A stretch of 64,000 nt of DNA from Beaufortia kweichowensis (lineage: Eukaryota; Chordata; Actinopteri; Cypriniformes; Gastromyzontidae): positions 4,163,001-4,227,000 of the forward strand of contig CM032815.1 in the NCBI GenBank assembly GCA_019155185.1, written 5' to 3'. Made by a program: the position numbers and the translations under genes. Of this stretch, positions 20,801 through 31,680 are shown one piece after another (position 1 is the first letter of the stretch; each line of letters begins with the position of its first letter). A model generated the notes under the pieces. That model saw only the letters and a program-made list of their open reading frames with translations, was not told the origin of the DNA and made no database searches.

Positions 20801-23288
20801 GACAGAAGCAGGTTTAACAAATCCAACTGCAACTGGTCAGTTAGTATCAGAGGATCAAAATGGACCTCATCAGCTCATGTTAGTTAACAATGAAATTGAT
20901 CAGTCAGTAACAGCTGTTCAAAGTGTAACTGATCAGGTTATTGCAACTCGTCAAGTTGAAGTTGATCATTCTGTAGTTGAGGGTCAAAGTGAAGCTGGTC
21001 ACACAGAAGCAGGATTAACAAATGAAGTTGAAGCTAGTCCGTTAGTTTTAGAGGATCAACATGAATCTGATCAGCTCATGGTAGTTGACTCTGCAAATGA
21101 TCGGTCTGTAGGAGAAGATCATGTTGAAGGTGTTCTGCAGGTAACTGAAGATCAAAGTGTTCCTGATCGATTTATGGTAGTTAGTCAAGTTGAAACTGAT
21201 CAATCCATAGCAGATGCTCAAAATGAAGCTGGCGGGACTGAAATGGTACATGAAGGTAGAAGTGGTCAGGTAGTGTTAGGGGATCAGCTCATGGTAGTTG
21301 ACTCTGGAAATGATCAGTCTATGACAGCAGATGAAGGTGAAGCCAGTCAGATGGTAATGGATCAAAGTGTAACTGATCAGTTTATGGCAGAAGATCGAGT
21401 TGCAGCTCAACCTGTTGTTGAAGTTCAAAGTGATGCTGATGTTGCAGTAACGGGGTTAGTGGATGAAGATGGAACTAGTCAGATAGTATCAGGGGATCAA
21501 AGTGGTACCGATCAAATTATGGCAGATGAATCTGTAGTAGAACCTCAATATGGAATTAGTCAAAGTGTGCCTGAACAGTTTGTGGCATTTGGACAACGTG
21601 AAACTGATCAGATAGTACCAGGGAATTCTGAAAGTACCCAAGCAGTAGATCATCCTGAAGTCGCTGTAGAATGTGGCACAGACCAGCTCAGTCCAGAAGC
21701 CCCAGTTGGGTCTGACCAAGTGACTGCAGAAGTACATCAACCCTCTCCAGTACCTCTGAGTCTAACTGACCATTTCTCACCAATTTCACCTGTTGAGGAT
21801 ATTACTGATCATCCCACACAAGCACCATTTGAAGACACAGACGAGTCCACAGCAATGGCTCAGTACACCACAGACACACTAGTTTCCCTGGATGACACTG
21901 GACCTGAAAGAAACATTCTGACACTCTATGATACTTCTGCTCGAGAGAAATTACTCAAAGAACTGTGTGACATAAAGTACTTTACCATAGTGGCTGAGGA
22001 ACAGTTGGAAATAAATGGCCTACCATACATCCCTGTAGGAATACACTACCTTGACAAACAAGATGTCCAGTGTGAAAATATATTAGCCTTTATTCTCCTT
22101 ACCACAAACATTACTTCATTTGTGGATACCTTAACCAGTGCCCTCTCACAAAAATGGGGTTTAAACTTGACATTCTGTAGAGGTCAGACCTTGGTAAGAC
22201 CAGGTGCCTCAGTCTCTCAAATGAGACAAGCTTCAGTTTTGCTTTCCCAGAGACTTCCTCATGCTTTCAGCTTTTTGAGCCCAGTTACTCCCAAGTCTTT
22301 GCTAGCCAGTTTGTCCTCTCTAAGAGAGATAACACACTGTTTTGAGTGCTTTGAGCAACTGTTAAAGTGGTTCTCTGAGGATGATCAGCGACAAACAAGT
22401 CTACATGATGCTGTTGTACATTTATTCCAGACGGACGACAGGAAGGCCAGTGAGCTGAAAGCCAAGCTTGGCAGCCATCAATGGGCAATGAGCCATGAGA
22501 TCCTGGAACTTACTACGGACATTTTAGAGGCCATGTTGTTTTGTTTGAATGAGACGAAAGGAAACCTTGACAGTGAGGCAAACACAGCACAGGCTCAGAG
22601 CTTTCTTTCTGCAATCCTGAACTTTGATTTCATACTGTCAGTTGTGATTATGAGAAACATCCTGAGCCTCACCAAAAACCTAAGCCAGAGTCTTCAGGGA
22701 AATTCCTATGATGCGTATCAAGCTGTAAGCAGCCTGACGGATGTTCTGTCCTCTCTCAGTGAAATGAAAAACTGTATTGAATCACACCATCAGTCCTGGT
22801 TTCAAGAGGCAGTTGCATTAGCTACCAAGCTCCAGGCCACAGTACAGCATCCTTCACTACAACCACCCTTAAATGTGCACTACAGAGAGGACATCAGTAA
22901 AGGGGCCATTGAGTACTGTATTACAGAAGTGGAAGGACTCTCCCAGGATGTTCTGTCTGCTCTTCGCTGCTTGCAGGTTGTGCCTTATGTCATGTCCAAA
23001 GTGGAGGGATGCTGCAAGGACGTTGAGGTTTTCAAAGTGTTCAGGGATGACCTACCTGACCCAAACTCCCTCCAGGATGAACTGCAGAGGTGGAGGGATA
23101 GGTGGCAAGGCTCCATTGCGGCTCAAGAGCCCCTACCTGACACTGTTCTTGGCACCCTCCAAACCGCCGACATCCAATCTTTTCCCAACATTTTAACTAT
23201 TCTTAGACTCCTGGTAGCCCTGCCGTGGTCCAGCATGCAGAGTAGCTTTAGAGAGAGAAAGATAAGTTTTGAGCTATATCCTTTGTAG
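9515..23288 (+). CDS. Giant THAP12-like protein: one THAP finger plus four tandem transposase-derived bodies
   Basis: Exons from splice sites and reading frame: 9515-9603, 11159-11279, 11789-11896, 12252-12288, 12394-14240, 14336-14363, 14455-16217, 16309-16357, 16603-16646, 16912-16960, 17040-18880, 19071-19107, 19259-19342, 19433-23288. All phases fit. The total is 9,953 nt, one base short of 3,318 codons because of a frame change near 20084. The product would be about 3,317 aa: THAP finger (C5, C10, C58, H61) then body 1 (residues about 119-734), body 2 (744-1331), body 3 (1379-1992), an acidic Asp/Gln repeat region (about 2033-2855) and body 4 (2856-3317). The first two exons have exactly the lengths of those in thap12 (89 and 121 nt), so it is a tandem duplicate. 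No THAP exon or promoter-like island lies between bodies, supporting one gene. Function unknown: probably nuclear and DNA-binding through THAP. Separate or shorter transcripts remain possible. Confidence 0.78.
10085..10400 (+). repeat. Dispersed repeat family A, copy 1 (in intron 1 of the giant gene)
   Basis: Shares its start (gataactgtcaccgcacat), a middle block (aatatttattctt.agtct) and an end block (tgattagattagaatt, then aaatattaaagt) with copies near 40.0, 50.7 and 63.7 kb. Non-coding. The outer ends are not precisely defined. Confidence 0.75.
10476..10996. mobile_element. Foldback/MITE-like element in intron 1 of the giant gene
   Basis: Two imperfect inverted arms of about 60 bases: left 10476-10535 (gcaagacaaacataaatagt...) and right 10937-10996, whose complement reads the same with few differences, including a shared ggatgaatattt block. 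About 400 bases lie between, with no coding frame. This looks like a non-autonomous DNA transposon. The target-site duplication was not identified. Confidence 0.6.
12252..12288 (+). CDS. Linker exon preceding body 1
   Basis: 37 nt, entered in phase 0 and left in phase 1, encoding SEEAPVVTKKTK plus the first base of Gly. It is the counterpart of thap12 exon 4 (6384-6423). Similar mini-exons recur before every later body. Confidence 0.75.
12394..14240 (+). CDS. Body 1 of the giant THAP12-like protein
   Basis: A large exon entered in phase 1 and ending in phase 0 at LLQE|gtaaat. It holds a full THAP12 body: FFAILIQDKIHIEGKDQIPW, GLRMEHCRGFTYLSTG, FIVTLVILKNTLCCVS, ARPDSFYDELGCWEVKWRH and FYPNVQSLLRVLGTIPC, ending at NIEEMVEAYISKYPD. 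Without splicing, the frame would stop at 14283-14285. The donor lies just where the single-body thap12 protein ends. Confidence 0.85.
14336..14363 (+). CDS. Linker mini-exon between bodies 1 and 2
   Basis: 28 nt between ctttag| and |gtaaga, phase 0 in and phase 1 out, encoding DDVMEVQPS plus one base. It joins body 1 in frame to body 2. Confidence 0.65.
14455..16217 (+). CDS. Body 2 of the giant THAP12-like protein
   Basis: Entered in phase 1 after gtgtatag| and left in phase 0 at GICL|gtacgc. Landmarks: SFFSLFIDRVVRLGETDYLP, LDLRYCRGQAYLGSG, FIVAVVALKNASSFTREL, PDPDNFFTELSCWKVKWKT and YFANINTLLKILCVLPS, ending NRDLNKMVAQCLKVTP. The acidic leader (TTEDMEEQREMTLNM) differs from the other copies. 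Read-through of the donor would stop at 16365-16367. Confidence 0.85.
16309..16960 (+). CDS. Three linker mini-exons between bodies 2 and 3
   Basis: Exons 16309-16357 (DKESKTLGRTVDIKVE), 16603-16646 (DDHHMDEVEDRETHQ) and 16912-16960 (GQDPLTPVINFEATNK). Phases run 0-1, 1-0, 0-1 and give an unbroken frame into body 3. All three are flanked by AG acceptors and GT donors; the donor gtttgt of the middle one is weak. AATAAA motifs occur in the adjoining introns (16473-16478 and 16968-16973). Confidence 0.6.
17040..18880 (+). CDS. Body 3 of the giant THAP12-like protein
   Basis: Entered in phase 1 after cattctag| and ending in phase 0 at QFLAQ|gtatgg. Landmarks: SPFFSIITDKAISVGEAKFL (keeps the Asp of the hAT FFS..TD motif), LQMGCCRGQSIMCMG, FVIPLVILKNACAPL, PEPETAEEDINTWATVWRE and KLPNVATLLKLAAVLPS, ending LEEVIEKCMEINQDS. 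It is more diverged than bodies 1 and 2. Confidence 0.85.
19071..19342 (+). CDS. Two linker exons between body 3 and the acidic repeat exon
   Basis: Exons 19071-19107 (VKARINHLRMES plus one base) and 19259-19342 (from EVISMAPQEIGVDV to EAKNPGI plus one base). Phases 0-1 and 1-1 lead in frame into the last exon at 19433. Confidence 0.6.
19433..21890 (+). repeat. Coding repeat: acidic Asp-Gln-rich tandem repeats
   Basis: This is the first part of the 3.9 kb last exon. It encodes about 820 residues rich in D, Q, V, S and E, with recurring text such as DQLMVVD, VGQVETD, VVKGQSEA and TEAELAIEAGT. A higher-order unit starts at the DQ codons 20529, 20730 and 20931 (exact 201-nt steps), then 21165 and 21375 (234 and 210 nt). 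No other body copy has this insert. The stretch looks disordered and strongly acidic. A one-base frame change occurs near 20084. Confidence 0.85.
20083..20103 (+). other. Frame change in the acidic repeat exon
   Basis: The frame open from 19433 reaches TAG at 20101-20103. The frame used by the rest of the exon is open from 20085 on, and its text NEELVSG resembles NEEQQVSG upstream. The simplest cause is one missing base between 20084 and 20085. No intron fits in so few bases. If real, the product ends after about 2,255 residues, without most of the acidic repeats and body 4. Confidence 0.75.
21891..23288 (+). CDS. Body 4 of the giant THAP12-like protein (3' part of the last exon)
   Basis: Landmarks: KYFTIVAEEQLEINGLPYIP, LNLTFCRGQTLVRPG, FILSVVIMRNILSLTKNL, PDPNSLQDELQRWRDRWQG and SFPNILTILRLLVALPW, then a short tail to the stop TAG at 23286-23288. 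The usual last 50-60 residues after LP are lost or altered. A +1 frame just downstream (23266-23370) reads CRKQPKQALPLGCHILLNL, which might be the original end. The N-terminal part of the body is also shorter than in bodies 1-3. Confidence 0.82.
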   Translation, partial: DDTGPERNILTLYDTSAREKLLKELCDIKYFTIVAEEQLEINGLPYIPVGIHYLDKQDVQCENILAFILLTTNITSFVDTLTSALSQKWGLNLTFCRGQTLVRPGASVSQMRQASVLLSQRLPHAFSFLSPVTPKSLLASLSSLREITHCFECFEQLLKWFSEDDQRQTSLHDAVVHLFQTDDRKASELKAKLGSHQWAMSHEILELTTDILEAMLFCLNETKGNLDSEANTAQAQSFLSAILNFDFILSVVIMRNILSLTKNLSQSLQGNSYDAYQAVSSLTDVLSSLSEMKNCIESHHQSWFQEAVALATKLQATVQHPSLQPPLNVHYREDISKGAIEYCITEVEGLSQDVLSALRCLQVVPYVMSKVEGCCKDVEVFKVFRDDLPDPNSLQDELQRWRDRWQGSIAAQEPLPDTVLGTLQTADIQSFPNILTILRLLVALPWSSMQSSFRERKISFELYPL

Positions 23289-23960
23289 AAAACAGCCCAA
23301 ACAAGCTCTCCCATTAGGATGTCATATACTGCTGAATCTTCAGAACGGCCCACTTTATTCTAAACTGTAGATCACATCTGACTGTAGGTTTCAGTATGCT
23401 TTTTTATTAGACACGTAAATTAGACCTGTACACTTTAAGTATAATCACATCGTGGTTTTTATTGATGTTTTGTCTTTGTTTGTTCCTTTTACATAAGTGG
23501 CATGGAAAAAGAGGACTGCCAATTGGGACCAATGCCTTGCCAAAAAATATGATGCCCTGGGGGGGGCTTACTGCTTTGTGCCTTTATGCAAAAACCCAAC
23601 ATAACTCTTTGAATCATCAGACATAAGGTCTGGGTCGATGCTTTCCAACCAGATTTTTTGAAAATTTCCTAATATCTTCAGGAACCTGTAAGGACTTTAA
23701 ATCAAGTATGTCCTGTGAGGTCATTTGAAAAGCGTGTTTTATCACAATAAATTACTATGGTTAAGTTTTATTGTCACATTGTCATCCCATAGCACAGACT
23801 AAAATGATCTTATCCTGTATCATTATGCGTGTTACAATGGTTGATTTGTTTGCAGTTTTATTTAGATAGATTTTTTTCTGTAAACATTTCTCCCAGATGC
23901 CCTCCTCATGAAGGATGCTTACATATATATTTGACTAAAATAAACAAATAAAATAATTAA
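23289..23960 (+). other. 3' UTR of the giant THAP12-like gene with poly(A) signals
   Basis: Non-coding after the stop. AATAAA occurs at 23746-23751 and again around 23938-23955. Either could mark the transcript end. Confidence 0.5.
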
Positions 23961-26900
23961 AAAGAAGCAGTGTTTACTTGTATACCTCTGTGCATTTGAA
24001 GTGAAATGTGTTAAAGGATATCCACTAGATGGCAGTATTAGCCTGTCTCAGTTTTCCCCTAGATGTTTTTTATTATTTTAGTCTCATCTGTAAAGTAAGT
24101 GTTTTGCTTGTATATTATTATATATTATTATATTATTATTATAAGATTTTTTTACTGTAAAGATATGTACAGTTCTGGTAATCAACATATCATAATATCA
24201 AGTTATATAATTTTCTTACTCTCTTGTGCAGAAATGAATATAATAACGTTTAATAATTGTAATCTTAAAATGTGGTAATCTAACAGCTGGTATTATGGCT
24301 GGTAATATATAAAACTGGGACAATTGCATGATCTGTTTTTATTAGCTTTTCTTATTGTTTTACATTAAGTTGTGTTACTTTTAATAGCATCTTGGTGTGG
24401 TTTAGCACTTCCTTTCAAACATAGTTAATCATTAATATCTTTACTATTTAATGTTTTTTTTTAGTTCAGGCTTTTCACATTGTAGGTTTGGGCCCCCTGT
24501 AGCCTGTCGATGATTTGCAGCCATTCTTTAACCCTTGCTTCATAGACTACAGATCCATCACACAATATTGTTTTTCAGGAGTAGATTTTGAGATGTCGTT
24601 GAGAAGCAATCAGTCTCCCATTTCCATGTAACCTTGGACCTATGATTCACCCTTGGGGTCTAGGACCTTTGACCTTTTAGGGTCGTTTCTTGTGAGAGCG
24701 GCAGTAGATGTGGCTGGAAAGCACAGGAGAATGAAGCTATTAACAAGACAACGCCACAGTAATTACAACTACAAATCAATCAAGGACCATTTTATTGCTT
24801 TATTGTGGCAGATTGAATCTAGACTGAAGAGAAAGTAGAAGAGTAGCTGTTCTAAAACCATTGAACACCGTTCCAAAGAATGTATGTATTTTTCTTTTCT
24901 CCCCAGGGTAGGACATGGATAAAAGTGTCTGCCAGATTACCTAAAATTGACAGACAACTTTTAAAAGCATTTCTAAGGGTCAGCGACATGAGTTAAACCA
25001 AAGCTGTTTATACAAATACATTCACATACTACAGTCTTGATGTATAAATGATCAACATGTTCTCTCTTGGGCTGCATAAAATCGTAAGGAATAACCACTT
25101 CGATCTATCCCAAAAACAATTTCTCTTTGCTCAGTTCCCGAAGGGTTTTTTCACAGTGTTGGATAGTGCGCTGACAAGCTCCCGTCAGTCTTTATCGACA
25201 AATGCTTTTCACATACCACGCTGGTTTTGATTCTCTCTCCATTTTCCACAAGCAATAAATTGTTATTTGTTTGACCTACCAGCCAGATTGTTTTGGATGC
25301 TTTGCTTTTCAAGATGCGTACTTGTAAGTTTATTTCAAACATGTATCTCCTCTTATCATATTTCCCATGTCTCAAATTATTGCAAAGACAAATAACACAC
25401 AGGAGCAAGTGCCATGTATTTTTTATTGTCAGCTTCGAATCCAAATAAGTACATTGTTTCTGTGTTTGTTTCTCAGCCTTTTTAAGTCTAAGAACATGAG
25501 CCTAAAAAACCCCTGAGCCACTAACCGCAGTGACAATGTTTCTAAAATACCTTTTCTCTGAGTACTGGGATTAGTGCATTTCCTCTTTCCTCAGCTCTCA
25601 CGCTAAACATTGTGTGTTCGTTTGGAGCATCCTTCGCTCTGATGACGCTGAAGAGGACTCGCGTATTCTCTTCCTCCTTCCAGAACAAGGATCTGATTGT
25701 GTCTGTTCAGCCCGGTATCTCTCCATGTTCCTTCTGCTCATCCGCAGAGCAAACGGATCTGTCTCCTCTGTTGGTTGGCCAGCCGACAGAGCTGTTTGCA
25801 GATAGGATTATGTCTGGTCTTCTGGCTTTTAGAGATTTTGTTGCCTCTACCAGCATTAGCTTCAGCATTTCATTTTGAATGCATTTCATTCTTTAGTGTC
25901 TCATTCAGTTGTGTTTGTAATCCAGTATCTCAGATGAGTAATTATACCAGAACAAATTTTCTGTCTATTTAAAATGTGTTTTATATCTATACATTTATAT
26001 TATTCCATGCATTACATCGCTTGCTAATCTCCTAGGCAAACTGAGAATTGGCCTAATTGAACTCCTGAGCTTGTTTCCTGCTGGAAGTCAAACCCCGGCC
26101 ATGCCGTAGGACCTGTGGCTATGCATAATCATGTCCATACACAGCATGGCTTTAACTACACTCCTGAGAAAGAGGCAGACGGCTTAGCAGGATTTTATTT
26201 CAAGGTTTCCGTGCAGGCAATCCTTCGCCAAAATCTCAGAACCACCAACAAATAAGGCATTTGGTTTGAGTTATTCAGATGTCAAATATGTTAGTCAGAT
26301 CCGGAAACTCTTGAATTTTTCCTTTTGCATGTAAATCTAGACCTTAACATCGGCTCTCCCATGTATTTAAATGCCATGGATTAACCTATGAGTTTTTAAG
26401 AAGTTTTAATGTTTCAGATTTCTACTGAAAGTGAATTTGAGCATGTTGGAACCAAAGTGGGCACTACTTTTGATGGGTTGATATGCTTATTAGACTTCCT
26501 GAAATAGCCATGTTTGCTTTTAGCCTTCTAAATCGAGGTAAGAGGAATGTGTGCCACTGATTAATTTGGTTACTTATGAGAATTTGATGTCTGAATGCCT
26601 GCCGATATGAATAATACCCCGCTGTTGGAGTGGAGGGCAAGTAGGATTATCTTGTGATTTGGAGTGATTAGGTTACCACTTTGGCAGCCTTTTCTCTCTA
26701 CTACCTTGCTTTCAGGATCGGCGTGTCTGTAGTCCTTAAAACTAACCCTGGTACTCTGGTTTCTTTTTACTTTAATCCTACAGCAGGCTATTGATCAAAA
26801 ACAGATGTGTCGGTACAGTTATCTATTGTTCTACTTGTTGCCTCTTTCTGCCCTGTTAATCTCCACCGCCTTGGTAGATCAATGTTCATCTAGCCCCAAA

Positions 26901-29900
26901 CCTTTGCCAAGTCTGTGCCCTTACCACCCAAACAGCTCTCTCCATTGTTTCATTGGTTCCGATTTCCACCAATCACTAAATCTCCAGACTTGGATATTCA
27001 GTAAAACGAGTCCAACGATAGATACTCCTGACCGCTATTTCACGTGCAGATTTTTATAGGTGTATGTAAAATACAATTATGATTATTGTTATAGATTTAA
27101 GGCCAGTGGTATTCATTCCTCTTGACTTTATGTTGGTGCACAGCGGCTTTTAATCTAGTTTTTGCTAAGAATGCTGTAACAGCATGTATTCTGTCTCATT
27201 TTTGATGACAGTGGTTATATCTCATCGGTGTAAACCTCCATAACTTGCTCTTTCTGGATGATGAGAAGCTTCTTTTGATCTTGTTTTGAGCAGAAAACGC
27301 TCTTACCACAAGTACGTCCCTCCTGACCGATAAAGTTGCTGATTTTATCTCATCTGTATCGCCTGTCTTAGAGTTCTTTTTGGCAGATGGGTAAAGACTT
27401 TGATCTTGTATTCAGGGAAAAATAACTTGTTCTCAAATGTGAGCAGGATGACAGGGACACACAAGGCTGTATGTGTGAGAGCTTTCATACTCCTGCTGTT
27501 TATAGCTAAAGCCTAATTCTGCTTCCATGTTTCATGCTGGACTGTGAACAAGCCATCATTGTTCCTCCCCTTCACTTCCTTGTCTTTTCCACCTATTTTA
27601 TCATTTACAAGTGGTGAGATCAAACCTCGCACAGCTAAAACACTGTAGTGACAAGCCACAGAGTGTTGGGTTTCTCTCCGTTTTTTGCGCAAAGCCCATT
27701 ACCAATAAGACTAAGTTATATACTCTTTAATCGGTTTGCATGGAACTATATATGAGACTTTGAAGTAGCAAATGTTACCAGACTCCAATAGCAAAAAACA
27801 AATGGGTGCATGTTTCCATACAGTTAGACAAGTCACTTGTGTTTTTGAAAGTACCTCCCATCTGGAACATGAAAGGAGACCATCGCCTTCAAAGAGGAGA
27901 ACGAGAGCCAGTCCCAAACAAATGGCCTCTTTCTGAAGAACAGGTCTAAACAGTCTGAATTGGACGCTGAACGTTTTCTCTCTGGGTTCTCCTGCTGAGT
28001 TTGTCCTGTCCTGGTGTTTTTACAACAAAAAGCACCTGAGAACACACAAACCCAGACTTCAATGAAATAGTCAGAATACCCTGAAATTTAGTAAGTTGTA
28101 TAAAATAGGAATCTTCATTGATAAGGTGTGCAGTGAGTATTGCATTTTGATGGTGCTTTTGTAAACTTCCTAAAACAGTAATTGTTTATATTTAGGCCTT
28201 TTGAACCTTTGCATGCCGACAAGTTGTTTGTAAAGGTCCCTCGTTGTTGAGCCTATTAAATCAAGATTTGTTTTTGTGAGATTGCCTAATTAAAACAGGT
28301 TTCAACAGAACAGCCAAAACAAAGCTTCCCCACCTTTACTTAAATAAACCGACTGGTCATGGTGCTGCAGCCGAAATGATGCATTTCGTTTTAGTTTAAA
28401 CAGCCAGTCAACGACAGACGCTCCATCACACCGCAGCAGACAGCACCAAACAGGCTCCGCCGCCTTTCTTGCATCTCAAACTAATGGATTCTGTATTTGT
28501 CAGAGACGCAAAACTGCTGAACAATGTTTCAAATCAACATTGTTGGTGTGGTCTGTTTGTGCTGCGTGGATGGTTTGTCTCAAAATGGGTAATGTTACCC
28601 TTCAGTTTAGCTCGTTATCATGAAATTTATAGTGAAGAATTGAGATCTGTTGTCTAAAAAGTTTGTTATTTTAATTTTATATTATTTCTGATCATAGCAT
28701 GCTGTCGGCTACATATCTAAAAGAAAATTGTCATATGCTGTTACCATAGTAAATCATTTTTATTACACAGTAAATCTAGTAAAAGCATATGGTAAAAAAT
28801 ATAATTAGGTTTTTAAATAAAAATAGAAATTTGACCTTATTATATTTAAATCTGTGGATAATGATATCTCAGGAGTAAAAAAGTTTGGTTTTATGCATCA
28901 AATGTAATCATGGATGCATATGAGCATGTGTCCTTCAGATCAGTTTTAATTTCCTTATCTTCTTAAACAGTGTTACCTAATTTTTTATAAACTTTTTTAT
29001 GTTTTTAAATTGTTTAAAGCGCATCAGTCGTGCAGCTTTGAAATAGCTGTGTGTTTCTCGCTCTGCACTGCTGACAGTTGCATGAGACATGAGACAGCTG
29101 TAAGCAGGGCAAAGACCCGGGACATCATGGGACGAGGGCACGGTGTCCCTGTACTCCTTCAACAAGCTCAGAATGAATGATCTGACTGTGTGTCAGGGTA
29201 AATGCTGCTATGTGTCTAATGATGTCTCGGATAGAAGACATATAGCACGGATCAGTGAGCACAGCTGCTGCGGATGATTCAAAATACAAACGTTAAATCA
29301 TTTGTCTCTGTAATGGCGTTAAACTTCACACGTGGATACCAACCACAAAAAATTACTAAAGTGAGTTACGTTTCATTGGAGGAATTTTGGAATCGTTTTT
29401 TTTTTCATTTAAATTTTTTTTATTTTTATGCTTCATGCATAATTTCAGTTATATAAGCCAAAGTAGCTTTCATGGCCTTTATGAACCATCCTGAGGCTAT
29501 ATAAAACTCTGGTAAGAGGAAGGCAAGCAGATCAAAGTGCTTGTGCTGTTGATCCTGGTATGGGGAGGAATTGAGAGCCTGTGTGTTAAAACCTCAACAC
29601 AGACGCCTTGGGGAGATCACAGCGTAGTTGGTCAATCTTCAGTCCCGTTTGACCAAATATTAACAGTTCATGTCTATTCACATCTCACTGACACTAGATG
29701 TTTTCGCCATCCCTCATAAAAAGTGTTTGAAATTTATATTTTTCCCATATACACAGCCTAGTCCTCTGGCTCCACACGTTCTTATGAAAATCTGCACTAT
29801 GAAATATTGCATGTGATCAGTGTTTATTATATAACAGCGATTCTCAACCGAGGAAACAAGTAGAGATTTTTTTTTTTTTTTAAATGAAGGCTGTCAAAAA

Positions 29901-31680
29901 CTATTTAATACGTAACCAATGATAAAAATCTCAGATTTAGTTATTGTGAAGCTTTAAATATTAAATTGATAACATTAAACGATAAAATGATTTCACATAT
30001 TATTGGGCTAAAATTTTGCAAATGGAAATGCTTTGACACTGGAAAGTGTCCTCTCTTTAAATATCAGATCAGCTCTAAATATACATCATGTCTCTTTTCT
30101 GTTACTGCTTTGGTTTCAGCTGTGAAAAGATTACTTTATTAGATTATTTTCTAAACCAATTAAACTAAAATAGTCATGCCTACAGTTTCCAATATGAAGA
30201 GCTAATAGGAGTGAATGAAATAAGACTGTGACATTTGCTGTGTCTGATATCCACAGAAGAGGCATTCAAAGGGCGATCAAGGTTGCTGCACATAAAAATA
30301 CAATTCAAGGTGATGAGTGACATGTGGAATTCAGTCATACTGTATAAACATAGAGGACTTCAAACTTATTAGGTAAGAACATCTACTCGTTTCTTTTGAT
30401 ATTGAAAAGCTTTAGAGCACAACCTCAGACATTATTGTGGGTAAATATGTCCGTTAGAAAAAACTATATTTAAGAACAAAGCAGACATAATGTTACTGTT
30501 GTAATATTGCATTCCTATTGTAGTTTCATATAAGCACTTAAATTTGCTTTTAATTTGTTAACCTTTGTATGTGCACTATATGGGGCCTTGTTTTTATTTG
30601 GCACTGTATCACTGTGTTTTTCTCTTTCTCGTTCTTTTGTCTTAAATCTGTATAATCACAGGCCGACATATACGCACACAACCACAAAATGAACGGAATT
30701 GCCTAGTTTATATAAAACGGTAGATCCCTTAATAGTGGAAAAAGCCTTAATGATTGTATTTTAATTGTGTCATTATTTGAAAATTGGCCTGGGTGGTGTA
30801 TTTTACAGGGGAAAGTTGTGGAATCCACTGCAGGAGGCGTCTTGGACCAGAAAGTCAGGTTAATAACAGAAGCATATGGCAAGAAACATCTTGACTTTTA
30901 TTACACCATAGACACTATTAAAATGACAGTTACCTTAGATTGTAAAAATATTAACTTGGCCATTGTGTGTGGTGAGTTCTGTAATAAACGGACAAGCGTT
31001 ATGGTCTATTTTTTATTTTATACAAATATTTTCTCAACATAATTTAAATTTATTATTGCCAATCTGTAACTATAATGAATCCTTTAATGGCTTCTTTTAT
31101 ATTTCTTGATAGACCAAAAACAACAAGGGAATTGAATAGCTCATTATAATAAATTAGGAAATATTTTGCTTAGATGTGGACTTCAATGGGCTACTGGGAC
31201 TATTTCTAAAGTTTAAATCATTTATGGTGTGAAATATAGAAGAAACGTGGTCATATAGTGGCTAATATCAGGACGTATTTATCACCTTAAGATCATTATT
31301 AGCGTGCTTGGATTATTGCCTTGTTTTTGGAGTGGCCAGACATGGACGATATTGCAGTGTAAATGGAAAAACTGTGGAAACTGGCTTACAGCCGTATAGC
31401 CTACTTAATTTTATGGACCATGCAAGCACTAGAATCGCAATATTTCCCACATTTTAGCGTGATTTTATTTCCTGAAATTGATGATCCCAGGATTTCTGAC
31501 TCGTTTATCTCAAGGCACTGGAAAAAAGACATGAAGCAAATAACCTCGAAAATACTCCCAGTATTCTGCTCAAACTTGTCAAAAACGGAGATGCGTGAGT
31601 GTCACGGATCATATTTTCAAAGTTTTCTTTGGCTCAGAAACCTTAACCACTTTGTTATGCTAATGACCCCTGACATCAGC
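23961..31680. other. Spacer upstream of wnt11, no gene recognised
   Basis: AT-rich DNA with only short reading frames of no family likeness. It includes a small ATT/TATTA simple repeat at about 24112-24142 and poly-A/T tracts. It probably holds distal control elements of wnt11, but none can be named from the sequence alone. Confidence 0.5.
24110..24143. repeat. (TATTA/ATT)n simple repeat
   Basis: An imperfect run of TATTATTA-type units. Confidence 0.7.
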
